DNA of 52,408 bases from Robiginitomaculum sp. (GCA_023301505.1 JALZUP010000026.1:1-52408); one strand, 5' to 3'; numbered from the stretch's first letter, positions 21,218-29,042 are shown. Notes: generated by a model from the letters alone, not told the origin. Numbers and translations: made by a program.

Positions 21218-21693
21218 ATTTTCTTTCCACCGTGTATTTTAGACAATTGGTGTTTTTTTGAAAGTTCTGAATTATTTTCAAGTTCTGTGTTGCAATTACT
21301 GCAGGCAGGTTTCCAATAATCTTCATCAAGATAAAGTGATACATTATCAAAACGCTTTTGTTCATCTGCAAATCCTTTTCGTCCCATTGAATGTTCAATC
21401 GTTGTTGCGTGGATCGTGCAGTCTGTTCCACGTATTTTGCATAACTTGTTTTCATCTTTAGAAAGGAAAACGATTCTTCTTCCAGAATACACCCTTGATT
21501 CTTTGGACCGCTTCTTTGACATTTTCGGAATTTGTTTTTTCTTCTTTTTTGGTTTTTCAGGATCCTGTTGCTTTTCCTTTTCCATTTTATAGAAACAGGA
21601 TGAAGAACAATGTTTTTCAGTGCTTCTATATTTTGGAACGAACATCTTCTGACATTCTGGATTTTCACACGGTCTTTCTTTTGCTTTTATCAT
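21214..21693 (-). CDS. HNH/NinG-like zinc protein
   Basis: The 159-residue protein has an N-terminal zinc finger (CENPECQKMF, then HCSSSCFYKM) followed by a very basic linker. A C-terminal HNH-like part has CKIRGTDCTIHAT, IEHSMGRKGFAD and KPACSNCNTELENNSELS. This resembles NinG/Rap-type recombination nucleases. The chosen ATG at 21693 avoids the terminator hairpin just upstream, where a longer frame begins. It fits a recombination cluster with RecT, exonuclease and RusA-like genes. Confidence 0.75.
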   Translation of the reverse strand: MIKAKERPCENPECQKMFVPKYRSTEKHCSSSCFYKMEKEKQQDPEKPKKKKKQIPKMSKKRSKESRVYSGRRIVFLSKDENKLCKIRGTDCTIHATTIEHSMGRKGFADEQKRFDNVSLYLDEDYWKPACSNCNTELENNSELSKKHQLSKIHGGKKI

Positions 21694-21697
21694 AATT

Positions 21698-21722
21698 AAA
21701 AAGGACGGCATTTCAGCCGCCC
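21698..21722 (-). terminator. Terminator before the HNH gene
   Basis: The minus strand shows stem GGGCGGC/GCCGTCC (one G-U pair), a 6-base loop and TTTTT. It follows the stop of gene 21739 by about 15 bases and precedes the HNH start by a few bases, so it probably lowers HNH expression. Confidence 0.75.
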
Positions 21723-21738
21723 GAATTTTTAAAATTGA

Positions 21739-22374
21739 TTAACTCAACCCACCTGCAGCCGCTTTTGCAACAGGAACAGATCCTTCTGTATTTGTGTTCA
21801 TTTTACGAACACCAGTGTCATCACCTTCATCACCATCAAACAAAGTCTTTGTTCCAGACTTTCCTTCGAAGATGTATTTGAAAACTTCAATTTCGATCAA
21901 GTCAACAATCTTTTCAACATCCTTTTCAATTCCAATGTTTTCAGAAGAATATGTGATTGTTGGTGCAGAAATTGAACAAAATGTTTCGTTGTAACTTTCC
22001 ACCTTTCCAGATATTTTCGCACCACGAAGTTGATCACTTCCAACAATTGTCACACTTGTCACCTGTGTCTTTTCCATCATTTCTTCACGCGCTTCTTTCG
22101 CTTTCTTCAATTTACCTGTTTCAAGGTATCTTTCCGCGATGTCAAAACCTTTGTGAAGGTTAAACGCATTAAACAAATAAATCTTCAACCTGTCACGGAA
22201 TTCGATCAAATCTTCGTGTGGAATGTAACTAGCTTTCACACCATCGAAATCAACCTTTTCAGATTTCCCTTCAACATTCAGGTTCGCGGTGAAACTGCAT
22301 TCCAGTCCACCATCCATAATTTTGACTTTTTTCAACGCAAAGTCTTCACGTTTCAATTTTGGTAATTGTCCCAT
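21739..22374 (-). CDS. Unknown protein in the recombination cluster
   Basis: This 211-residue protein is not recognised. The N-terminal half resembles a beta sheet with ECSFTANLNVEGKSEKVDFD. The middle is helical (FDIAERYLETGKLKKAKEAREE) and precedes VTSVTIVGSDQLRGAKISG, a second sheet. The C-terminus is low-complexity (GSVPVAKAAAGGL). The position among NinB-like, RusA-like and HNH genes suggests DNA metabolism. A terminator follows. Confidence 0.6.
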   Translation of the reverse strand: MGQLPKLKREDFALKKVKIMDGGLECSFTANLNVEGKSEKVDFDGVKASYIPHEDLIEFRDRLKIYLFNAFNLHKGFDIAERYLETGKLKKAKEAREEMMEKTQVTSVTIVGSDQLRGAKISGKVESYNETFCSISAPTITYSSENIGIEKDVEKIVDLIEIEVFKYIFEGKSGTKTLFDGDEGDDTGVRKMNTNTEGSVPVAKAAAGGLS

Positions 22375-22400
22375 AAATATGTATTAAATTAATAAATAAA

Positions 22401-22889
22401 CTACCCAAAGACTTCGGTGTCTTCGGCTTTCTTTTGTGACCTGTTGGTCAATATTTCGTTCGGATATGGTATTGGCCAGTTCAACCATTGTGCAAGAAAA
22501 ATGATGCACATTTCACAATATTCTTTCATCATTGTTGATGAAACTTTTGTTTCACCTTTTCGAAGTGTGTGAAGTTCCTTGACAAACTCACCTTCTTCAT
22601 CATTAAATTTTTCAACATACAAAAAACGTTCACGAAGGAAATAATCAACTTCTTTCAAAGACATAAAATTTCCAGAATATCGCATCGCTTTTTGCGTTTC
22701 CTTAACGACAACACCAAAATAATATCCTCGATGGTCATCTGAAAATTCTTTGAATCTAGGTTGAACAATTAGTTCAACGCTTGTGTTCTTAAAGTCGTTT
22801 TTAACTTTTGAAACAAAATCCTTTCTGTGGTATATTGAAAGTTCACCGTCTTGATTAACGTGACCGTATGAATGTATTGATTTTCCCAT
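22401..22889 (-). CDS. NinB-like recombination protein
   Basis: The 162-residue protein matches the NinB/Orf type in key places: DHRGYYFGVVVKE (about residues 52-64), the helical LRERFLYVEKF, KVSSTMMKEYCEMCIIFLAQW (about 115-135) and an end with WPIPYPNEI. NinB-like proteins bind single-stranded DNA and help replicate-recombine ends. It has its own promoter-like box upstream and is followed by gene 21739. Confidence 0.65.
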   Translation of the reverse strand: MGKSIHSYGHVNQDGELSIYHRKDFVSKVKNDFKNTSVELIVQPRFKEFSDDHRGYYFGVVVKETQKAMRYSGNFMSLKEVDYFLRERFLYVEKFNDEEGEFVKELHTLRKGETKVSSTMMKEYCEMCIIFLAQWLNWPIPYPNEILTNRSQKKAEDTEVFG

Positions 22890-22908
22890 TTTACTTTTGT
22901 ATGATATT

Positions 22909-22916
22909 CAAAGATA
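22909..22916 (-). promoter_or_regulatory. Promoter -7 box before the NinB-like gene
   Basis: The minus strand reads TATCTTTG with TTTG 17 bases upstream. It lies 20 bases before the ATG at 22889. There are no operator palindromes here, so it may be an internal constitutive promoter of the replication-recombination unit. Confidence 0.5.
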
Positions 22917-22928
22917 GTGTTTTGTATT

Positions 22929-23552
22929 TTATCCAAATAAAGTTCCGTTGTCCCTAGTCACACCATAAACATTTATTTTCATTGCGTGTGGACCTTTTTC
23001 ATACTTCATATTTATTTCATCAATATACTTGACAGTATCATCCTTCAAACAATTAATTGAAAGAACTTCTTTCCTGTATTTAAACGCTTTCTTTTTTTGT
23101 TTTTCTGTTGGTATCTTCACAAGATCCAGAAGCATCTTCAACCAAAATGTGACTTTGTTGTCCAGATCCCATTGCGTGGATTCTTTGAAATAAACAATTT
23201 CAACTTTCATCTTCTGCAGTTCTGGAATATCTTTCAAGTATTCAATCAAGTAATATTTCACGTTCTCGACTATTTTGGACCGAATTGCGAAGTGAACGCC
23301 TTGATACCATAGATTACCAGTCAAATAATAAACAACCTGTTTTAAAAGTCCTGTTTTGGGATCAATTTTCGTTTTCTTGACGTCTGTATATTTTGAAGGT
23401 GGATTTTCGATCCATATTGTTTTGAAGAAATCATATTGTTCGAATGATTCACAAGACTGGATCTGCAGGTCCACAAACTTTTCAAGATCTTCAACAGATC
23501 CTTTTTTAATCAACGATTGAATTTCCTTCAACACTTTGAATTTTTCTGTCAT
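22929..23552 (-). CDS. RusA-like Holliday junction resolvase
   Basis: The 207-residue protein has a C-terminal RusA-type core: TQWDLDNKVTFWLKMLLDLV (about residues 127-146, D129, D131, D143) and CLKDDTVKYIDEINMKYEKG (about 168-187, D171, D172). These acidic residues bind the metal ions that cut four-way junctions. The N-terminal 60 residues are extra and helical. It would resolve recombination intermediates before packaging. It overlaps the downstream gene by 4 bases. Confidence 0.75.
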   Translation of the reverse strand: MTEKFKVLKEIQSLIKKGSVEDLEKFVDLQIQSCESFEQYDFFKTIWIENPPSKYTDVKKTKIDPKTGLLKQVVYYLTGNLWYQGVHFAIRSKIVENVKYYLIEYLKDIPELQKMKVEIVYFKESTQWDLDNKVTFWLKMLLDLVKIPTEKQKKKAFKYRKEVLSINCLKDDTVKYIDEINMKYEKGPHAMKINVYGVTRDNGTLFG

Positions 23553-23806
23553 TTGCTTTTCTGAATTAGATCATACCAGTGATCATATACTTTTGATATT
23601 GATTTTCCATATTCTGGTCCAGACAATGTTGAACCAATTCCAACAGATTTTGGATATCTAGTCTTCACACCATTGTTGTCAACTTCAAGATACCAATTTC
23701 CTTTCAAATAAATTTTGTCTTCTTTTCCTTTTTCAGTCTTAACCACTTTTCTTTGAGATTGAAAAACTGGATAGACAGAAACACCATTGGCCAGACACAC
23801 GCCCAT
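23549..23806 (-). CDS. Hypothetical protein beside the RusA-like gene
   Basis: The 85-residue protein begins MGVCLANGVSVYPVFQSQRK. I took the ATG at 23806, one base after the upstream stop (TAA-A-ATG), over one seven codons upstream. The rest is basic and beta-rich, with LKGNWYLEVDNNGVKTRYPK. The function is unknown. Confidence 0.6.
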   Translation of the reverse strand: MGVCLANGVSVYPVFQSQRKVVKTEKGKEDKIYLKGNWYLEVDNNGVKTRYPKSVGIGSTLSGPEYGKSISKVYDHWYDLIQKSK

Positions 23807-23807
23807 T

Positions 23808-24251
23808 TTAGACCTTTGTTTCTTCATTGAATTGTATTTGCGCTTTTAAAGAAGTGATTTCATCTTCCAGAATAATGTTTTTATTTTGTTGGATCTTCCA
23901 TTGGTCCTTCCATTTTTCAGTTTCAACAATAGAATATGCCAGTTTACTTTTGAACCCACTTTGATGAACAAACATTTCAACGCAGGCAGTCATCATTATT
24001 GTAAGTTTTTTGTATTGATCTGGCTTCTGTTTTTTATCAACTTTTTCAATCCATTCTTTCAAGACATCCATCAACATTGAATTATTATATTGAAATTGCA
24101 GATCTTCCATTGAAGATTCAACTGCACCCAAATAGTATCGATTCATCATCAATGAATCATATTTTTTTGAAAGTTCAATTTGTGATAATTCTTTCAACTT
24201 ATTTTCAGCGCGTTTAACTTTTAATTCGTCAAGGTTGTTTTCTTCTGGCAT
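23808..24251 (-). CDS. Hypothetical coiled-coil protein
   Basis: This 147-residue protein is mostly helical, with coiled-coil regions at both ends (LDELKVKRAENKLKELSQIE; NIILEDEITSLKAQIQF). It may be a structural partner in replication. It lies 9 bases from the helicase gene. No family is recognised. Confidence 0.6.
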   Translation of the reverse strand: MPEENNLDELKVKRAENKLKELSQIELSKKYDSLMMNRYYLGAVESSMEDLQFQYNNSMLMDVLKEWIEKVDKKQKPDQYKKLTIMMTACVEMFVHQSGFKSKLAYSIVETEKWKDQWKIQQNKNIILEDEITSLKAQIQFNEETKV

Positions 24252-24260
24252 AGTTATTTT

Positions 24261-25250
24261 TTAAAAAGGAACATCATCATCTGAATCACCAACAATCGCA
24301 GACACCTTGTCTTTGTTTGGCTTGAAATACTTTTCTTGTGCATAGGTCCGACCTTCAACAGAATGATCCTCTGGATCATTAAACCAATAATATTTCCGAA
24401 GTGCAATATCAAAATACTTCACGGACATTCCTGTGGATCCAATGGAACGCGGCTTGATCTTATTCCAATAAATTTCAACCATATTCTTTTCACCAGAAGG
24501 TCTGTGGACCGTCACCATACACTTTCCATTGTTGTACCATTCCGTTCCACCTTTCAGATCATACGGTGACGGTGGCTTCCTGTTTCCATCGTTGTCCTTG
24601 TCAGTCTTCAATGGATGAACAACAGTGTGCAGATGTATATTGTGTTTTTCTGCAATAGCATTCCGATATGACAAAACATCTTCCAGATACTTGTCATCAC
24701 GTCCAAACTTCTGTGTGTCGTGGTGCATATCTTTCCACGCGTCAATTGTAGCGGTGTGCAATCCTTCTTCATCTTTTAGTTTTGCGGCCAAATCCCAAAA
24801 CTGATATGGCGTCAACTTCTTCTTCAAATCCTTTTTCGTAAGGATCTTAAAATGTTCTAACAACCACGGCAACTCAGATGTGATTTCAAAATCTGTGATT
24901 AAGTTCTTGAACCGCTTGTCAAATGTTTTTCCTGTCAGCTTGTGAAGAAGATCCGCAATGATTTCCTTTTCGTTTCCTGAATCTGGCAAATACACCAAAT
25001 GTTTCCATCCGTAATAAATTGAAGTATTCAGAAGATAGTCCATCACGACTTCACTTTTTCCTGATTGCGGAAATCCAGTCCAGTCAGTAACACCACCAAG
25101 TGCCATTGTGTAATGTTCTTGAACTTCTGGATATCCAAGATATTTTCCTTTCAACGCACCCTTCTTTGCGTATTCAATCATTTCATTATTCACCCCTGCA
25201 GGCGTAACAATATCAAAACCATCAACAATATTTTTATATAATCTGCTCAT
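24261..25250 (-). CDS. RecA-fold replicative helicase (DnaB/Twinkle-like)
   Basis: The 329-residue ATPase has Walker A GFPQSGKS (residues 59-66) and a strand AIDAWKD-like Walker B position at about 165-170. The next elements, with LHTVVHPLKTDKD and GKCMVTVHRPSG, match the C-terminal motor of DnaB/Twinkle-type hexamers. It lacks an N-terminal primase or helical domain, so it is a minimal ring helicase or a RepA-type one. It ends with the acidic SDDDVPF, close to the SSB tip. It sits with its possible loader, gene 25252. Confidence 0.8.
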   Translation of the reverse strand: MSRLYKNIVDGFDIVTPAGVNNEMIEYAKKGALKGKYLGYPEVQEHYTMALGGVTDWTGFPQSGKSEVVMDYLLNTSIYYGWKHLVYLPDSGNEKEIIADLLHKLTGKTFDKRFKNLITDFEITSELPWLLEHFKILTKKDLKKKLTPYQFWDLAAKLKDEEGLHTATIDAWKDMHHDTQKFGRDDKYLEDVLSYRNAIAEKHNIHLHTVVHPLKTDKDNDGNRKPPSPYDLKGGTEWYNNGKCMVTVHRPSGEKNMVEIYWNKIKPRSIGSTGMSVKYFDIALRKYYWFNDPEDHSVEGRTYAQEKYFKPNKDKVSAIVGDSDDDVPF

Positions 25251-25251
25251 T

Positions 25252-25839
25252 TTAAAAGTTTACGTGGTTTCCTTCTTTTCTGGCCTGTTCTGGTATCACT
25301 TCCTTTCGACGTTCTTCTTTTTGTTTCAGAACCAATTTGTTTTTCTCAATATCTGAATTCATAAACTGTCGAATGTATGCGATCCATCCACGATCCGTTG
25401 TTTTCTTTCCATCCTTATCACTCCAAGTTAAAACAGAATCAATATAATATTTCAGATCTGCACCGAAATACTTCTTCACATATTCTGGTTTATTCAAAAA
25501 GTAGTTCTTTACTTCTTCAAAGTCATTATACTTTGAGTTTTCAAATATAGTTTTTGAAGGTCTTTTCTTTGCAGGAACATCAATCAATTTAGTTTGAACC
25601 GTTTCTGTTTTGTACTTCAAAATTGCTTCTTCGATCTTGAACCCCTTTTTGAATTTATTATCAACAATGTATGCATTCAATTTTTCAATATCATTAGACT
25701 TTGAAAACTCTATTGATTTTGAAACCTGCATCATTAAGTCAACACATTCTTCTTTTGTCAAAAATAATTGAAACCCATCTGAAATCTGCAAAGGCGAATT
25801 TGAATCTTTTTTGAATAGTATTGTTTTGTTTGAAGACAT
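25252..25839 (-). CDS. Possible replication initiator or helicase-loader protein
   Basis: The 195-residue basic protein lies directly upstream of the helicase (one-base gap). The C-terminal half (about 95-180: YNDFEEVKNYFLNKPEYVKK, then RGWIAYIRQFMNSDIEKNK) resembles the end of phage replication initiation or loader proteins, where W-x-x-Y-x-R-x-F binds the partner. The N-terminus is unknown. The job is inferred from position only. Confidence 0.5.
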   Translation of the reverse strand: MSSNKTILFKKDSNSPLQISDGFQLFLTKEECVDLMMQVSKSIEFSKSNDIEKLNAYIVDNKFKKGFKIEEAILKYKTETVQTKLIDVPAKKRPSKTIFENSKYNDFEEVKNYFLNKPEYVKKYFGADLKYYIDSVLTWSDKDGKKTTDRGWIAYIRQFMNSDIEKNKLVLKQKEERRKEVIPEQARKEGNHVNF

Positions 25840-26130
25840 ATTTTTCAGTTTATGATATTACGGACTTTTTACTGGTATAGGTAAATAATGCCTACAACCA
25901 ATATTCAAAAGAATTTATAAAAAATTCTCGTTTTAGCCTTTCCATCTTGATTTGCACTGCTGCAAACGCTATACATTATGTACCTTACCGTTAACAGGGT
26001 TGACACCGTCTGGTCATTGCCCCTTTCGCTGATGGTCTAACTTTATTGAATGAAAATCACTTAATAAGAACTTCGGATCAATTTCATTCATCTTGACGTT
26101 TGAGTATGTCAAACCGTAAAAAAACACAAT
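25840..26130 (-). other. Long non-coding gap upstream of the replication genes
   Basis: No convincing gene lies here. The minus strand has a TGAATGAAA/TTTCATTCA stem, a GTTTGCA-GCAG-TGCAAAT hairpin and, at about 25916-25930, a GAATTT/AAATTC stem followed by TTTT that may terminate a second small RNA. One 25-codon frame (26091-26014, MNEIDPKFLLSDFHSIKLDH...) could be a leader peptide. It lies between the short RNA at 26131-26232 and the gene at 25839. It may be a replication origin or regulatory leader. Confidence 0.4.
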
Positions 26131-26232
26131 AAAAAAACCCGATCAAGTTTGAAGTGGGTTCAACGTCACTTCTCTACCTGAAAGGGTTTTGCATTAATGT
26201 TTTCAATAATCACTATGATGTTGAACCGTGAC
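26131..26232 (-). ncRNA. Predicted small RNA or attenuator (module B)
   Basis: A TATATTTG box at 26247-26240 would start a transcript at about 26232 that ends at an AACCC/GGGTT terminator followed by T7 (26131-26160). Inside, GTCAC-GGTTCAAC at the 5' end (26232-26220) can pair with GTGAC-GTTGAACC (26169-26157). The order gives an H-type pseudoknot, and the second arm overlaps the terminator stem by four bases. Folding one way would block the other, as in attenuators and riboswitches. What it senses is unknown. Confidence 0.5.
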
Positions 26233-26239
26233 TACTTTG

Positions 26240-26247
26240 CAAATATA
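26240..26247 (-). promoter_or_regulatory. Promoter -7 box for module B
   Basis: The minus strand reads TATATTTG, in the gap after gene 26275. The -33 region is AT-rich without a clear TTG. It has no ATAAAAT palindromes, so its control differs from the six early promoters. Confidence 0.45.
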
Positions 26248-26274
26248 TAAAATATATTATTATGAAAACATTTT

Positions 26275-26967
26275 TTAATTAAACTTATCAAATGCTTCTG
26301 TTTCAAGATCGTCAAGACCTCTATTCGCAACAACTATTGATTTCCTGTAGTCATTTCCTTTTTCTGCAATATATCTTTCTGTTGCCATCTTTTTCAATTC
26401 TTCGAAAGAATGCTTCACATCTGCCCATTTCCCAAGAAGATAATATGTTGCATTATTCCAAGAGTAGTCATAAGGTTCAACATTTTTCATTTTATTTTCA
26501 GAAATAAAATCAATTACTTCTTTTTTTGTTTTGAATTCATCTTCACCAACTTGTTTATGACTTCCTTTTTCGTGAATTATAAATCTTCCCAAAACACCAA
26601 TACACAATGGATCTGGACTTTTATCATCGTACCATATTTGAATTTTAGTGAAATAATCTTCATTGACACTTAACGCAACAAGATCCAGAATTTCAACAGG
26701 TATTGGCGTGACATCGTATTCACTTACATCAACTTTTCTAGGACATAGAGTTTCAAATACATTTTTCATACTTGACTTTATATTCATAAAAGGTATCGGA
26801 CTTTTAGTTGGAACAGAAATTTTTTCTTGTCCTTTAAGCCCTAATTCACCAACAAGTTTGTTCCACTTGTCAAGTTTTTCATTGTCATATATTAATTCAG
26901 AAGTTTCTTCAATGACAAATGTTTCAACTGATGTTTTCATTTCTTTAGAGTTATTTTGTAATTTCAT
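26275..26967 (-). CDS. Unknown protein downstream of the exonuclease
   Basis: This 230-residue protein is not recognised. It has a central region of beta strands (YDVTPIPVEILDLVALSV, TKIQIWYDDKSPDPLCIGVL) and a helical C-terminus (SFEELKKMATERYIAEKGND). The segment DDKSPDPLCIGVLG could be a small ligand-binding loop. The order RecT, exonuclease, this gene suggests a partner in recombination. Confidence 0.6.
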   Translation of the reverse strand: MKLQNNSKEMKTSVETFVIEETSELIYDNEKLDKWNKLVGELGLKGQEKISVPTKSPIPFMNIKSSMKNVFETLCPRKVDVSEYDVTPIPVEILDLVALSVNEDYFTKIQIWYDDKSPDPLCIGVLGRFIIHEKGSHKQVGEDEFKTKKEVIDFISENKMKNVEPYDYSWNNATYYLLGKWADVKHSFEELKKMATERYIAEKGNDYRKSIVVANRGLDDLETEAFDKFN

Positions 26968-26987
26968 TTTTATGTTTTTTGTATTAA

Positions 26988-27620
26988 TTATGCAACTTTT
27001 TTCAATTCCACCTGAACAACTTCGGATTCCAATTCGTCTTTCAACATATTGATTCCTGCTTCCAGACCTTCCTTCAATTTTAATTGATGTTTTTCATCAA
27101 CATAGAATCTTTTCACGAAAAGTGATTGTTTGAAGTTCGGATTGTAAGAAACGAAATCACACCACTTCCTTTTTGACACCATCAAGGCGAATTGCATCTG
27201 GTTTCTGACACCCGATTCAACATTCCCACCTTTCAGAAGCGCAAAATGTTTTTCGTCGTTACGCGCTTTTATTTCGACTAATCCTTCACCTTCATCTTTA
27301 TAGTCAACATTAACCAAACCATCTGGTGAAAATCCAGAATGTTCGCACTGACTTATGAATCCAACTTCTTCAACATCAACACCCATTTCAAATTCATACT
27401 TCGTTCTTGCAATTGGTTCCAATTCGTGTCCGCGTTCCATATCCTTTCCATAGAAACGATCCTGATCTGGATTGATGACTGCAAGAATCAATTTGTTGAT
27501 GTATGTTTTAAGTCCTGCACCATTCGCACCAATGGCAGTTGCATTCGATGCAGTCAATTTCAGTTTCCTGATTTCGTGCCATTCGTCTGTTCCCTGTATT
27601 ATATCTCTATGAATCACCAT
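26988..27620 (-). CDS. YqaJ-type recombination exonuclease
   Basis: The 210-residue enzyme has the lambda-exonuclease/YqaJ pattern: GTDEWHEIRKLKLTAS near the start (about residues 10-25), RGHELEP (63-69), FSPDG (97-101, D100) and LVEIKA (114-119, E116-x-K118). It degrades one strand from double-strand ends and works with the RecT annealing protein encoded just upstream. The two genes overlap by 14 bases. Together they form a two-component recombination system. Confidence 0.87.
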   Translation of the reverse strand: MVIHRDIIQGTDEWHEIRKLKLTASNATAIGANGAGLKTYINKLILAVINPDQDRFYGKDMERGHELEPIARTKYEFEMGVDVEEVGFISQCEHSGFSPDGLVNVDYKDEGEGLVEIKARNDEKHFALLKGGNVESGVRNQMQFALMVSKRKWCDFVSYNPNFKQSLFVKRFYVDEKHQLKLKEGLEAGINMLKDELESEVVQVELKKVA

Positions 27621-28434
27621 CTGTTGCCGCTTTTTGAAGTTCCAATTTAATTTCTGACTTTCTGGTCCCTAACAAAGACATAAAAGTGGCCTGATCTGTT
27701 TGCTTGTCTTTTTGCTCGTCATAAACAAGTTGAAGATCTTCCAACGTCACGCAATTTTCAATCAAGTCTTTAACATTCGATTTGATTTCAACTGTTTCTG
27801 GTTCATAATTTTCATTATCAATCAATTCAATATTCACAACAAGATCTTTGAAGTGTCTTTTGCAGGCGCGTTTCATAACTGATTTCAATGTCATTTCAGA
27901 TTCCCACGCATTCCAGATCTTTTGTGTCTTTGCAACATTTCGCATCTTCTGAATTTCAGTTTTGTTCAATGTTTCAATGAATTCACCACGACTGTTCTTG
28001 ATAATGCAATAACATCCAATGATGGTCTTTGCGGTTTCAGAAAAAGGATCTGCAAGTTCGTGTGTGTATAAAACACGACCACTTTCTTTCTTGAATGTGA
28101 ATGAATCACCTTGATAAACATTTTGAATATCAAATTTTGATTCTGGATAAATAGTCAGCAATTTATTTTTATACGCTTGATAGTTATATGAAACCATCAC
28201 TTTTCCTTTGAACTGAATTGTGATTGTATCACCATCAATGAACATTCCTTCATCGATTGCAACCTGCTTATAAAGTGAAATTGCTTGTTCATCTTTAAAA
28301 TAATGAAACCACTTATTTTTCAACTGTTGTTGTTTGTCTTTTGCAGTTTCAACTTCACGAAGATAATTGATGAAGATCCCGACTTTTACCTTGTCATATT
28401 CTGACAATCCCGATTGTACGTTTGTGTAGTTCAT
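27607..28434 (-). CDS. RecT-family single-strand annealing protein
   Basis: The 275-residue protein shows the RecT-family layout: an N-terminal helical part, a central beta/alpha core with SYNYQAYKNKLLTIYPESKF, YQGDSFTFKKESGRVLY and IIGCYCIIKNSRGEFIETL, and the helix KIWNAWESEMTLKSVMKRAC (about residues 170-189), where RecT has W-x-x-M-x-x-K-T-x-x-K-x-x-x-K. It pairs complementary DNA strands for recombination. It lies directly after the HTH protein. Confidence 0.85.
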   Translation of the reverse strand: MNYTNVQSGLSEYDKVKVGIFINYLREVETAKDKQQQLKNKWFHYFKDEQAISLYKQVAIDEGMFIDGDTITIQFKGKVMVSYNYQAYKNKLLTIYPESKFDIQNVYQGDSFTFKKESGRVLYTHELADPFSETAKTIIGCYCIIKNSRGEFIETLNKTEIQKMRNVAKTQKIWNAWESEMTLKSVMKRACKRHFKDLVVNIELIDNENYEPETVEIKSNVKDLIENCVTLEDLQLVYDEQKDKQTDQATFMSLLGTRKSEIKLELQKAATDGDS

Positions 28435-28695
28435 TTATTCCTTGATTTTTACAATTTGACTAAATTCTGCACCTGTTCTGTCTAGGACCTTTTTCAAGTC
28501 ACCAAATGCACGCGGAACCCTTCCACCTTGATAATTCACTAAAGTTTGATAATCCAAATCAAGTTCTTTTGCAAGAATCTTTCTTGTCAATGGATCTTTG
28601 TCTGGATTGTTTTCATTGAACAAATCAATTGCCTTGTCAATGTCAACAAACATTGGTTGAACTTCTTTTTTTACTTTCTTTGCCTTGTCAGCCAT
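28435..28695 (-). CDS. Small HTH protein, candidate early regulator
   Basis: The 86-residue protein carries an XRE/Cro-like helix-turn-helix: PLTRKILAKELDLDYQTLVN (about residues 35-54), followed by LKKVLDRTGAEFSQI. The N-terminus is a basic stretch and then an acidic one. It is transcribed from promoter copy 6, the first early unit, so it is a good candidate for the protein that binds the AT-rich palindromes. This is inference. It abuts the RecT gene. Confidence 0.65.
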   Translation of the reverse strand: MADKAKKVKKEVQPMFVDIDKAIDLFNENNPDKDPLTRKILAKELDLDYQTLVNYQGGRVPRAFGDLKKVLDRTGAEFSQIVKIKE

Positions 28696-28720
28696 AATTT
28701 AAAAATGTATTAGTTATTAA

Positions 28721-28861
28721 TTAATTGTTTGAAACTTGAAAAACAAATGCATCACCATTCGTGTTCTGGAATTTAGCCACAAAAAGATCCCTATCAACAA
28801 AATGTGTTGTGATCGTTGTGATTCTTGATTGATGACAAATTTGTTCGCCTGTAGTTTGCAT
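28721..28861 (-). CDS. 46-residue first early protein
   Basis: A short frame from the ATG at 28861 to the TAA at 28721 fills the gap between promoter copy 6 and the HTH gene. It encodes MQTTGEQICHQSRITTITTH, then VDRDLFVAKFQNTNGDAFV and FQVSNN, a mix typical of a small beta-rich fold. Being first in the earliest unit suggests an early host-interaction role. Confidence 0.55.
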   Translation of the reverse strand: MQTTGEQICHQSRITTITTHFVDRDLFVAKFQNTNGDAFVFQVSNN

Positions 28862-28896
28862 AATGATTTTATTTCACCCCTTTTTAAAGAAGATTA

Positions 28897-28966
28897 TTAT
28901 CGTTTGTTGATGCAAATATAATAAAACATTTTATACTGTGAACTATAAAACAATAAAATATTTTAT
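28897..28966 (-). promoter_or_regulatory. Early promoter/operator element, copy 6
   Basis: The minus strand has TATATTTG (28920-28913), palindromes ATAAAATGTTTTAT (28934-28921) and ATAAAATATTTTAT (28966-28953, 32 bases apart), and leader TCAACAAACGATAA. It drives the 28.9-25 kb unit with HTH, RecT and exonuclease. It has TTC rather than TTG at -33. It lies directly behind the terminator of the predicted sRNA at 28972-29038. Confidence 0.85.
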
Positions 28967-28971
28967 AAAAA

Positions 28972-29038
28972 TAGAAAAACCCCATTCAGAAGAACAGGGT
29001 TTTTTCATACAAACGATAAAGTATTGGGATACATCATC
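28972..29038 (-). ncRNA. Predicted sRNA antisense to the early leaders (module A)
   Basis: A TATATTTG box at 29050-29043 would start this transcript at about 29038. The RNA has three parts: a 5' hairpin GGGAT-GATGT-ATCCC (29040-29026), an unpaired stretch CUUUAUCGUUUGUAUG (29021-29006) and a CCC/GGG terminator with T5. The unpaired part contains UUAUCGUUUGU, the exact complement of the ACAAACGAUAA leader found in promoter copies 2-6. It also pairs over 12 bases with the start of gene 7249-7461. This 5'-hairpin, seed, terminator layout is that of base-pairing sRNAs. The sRNA call is inference from sequence. Confidence 0.55.
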
Positions 29039-29042
29039 CCTG

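Noticed and set aside
21694-21711. Longer start at 21711 for the HNH gene
   Set aside because: The ATG falls in the 3' arm of a terminator stem; the ATG at 21693 is preferred.
26014-26091. 25-codon frame MNEIDPKFLLSDFHS...
   Set aside because: Kept only as a remark: too short, no clear leader motif, and it lies within stem-forming sequence.
7934-28966. Possible CRISPR-like dispersed repeats
   Set aside because: The six copies are far apart, each before a gene start, and carry promoter boxes; there is no regular spacer pattern.
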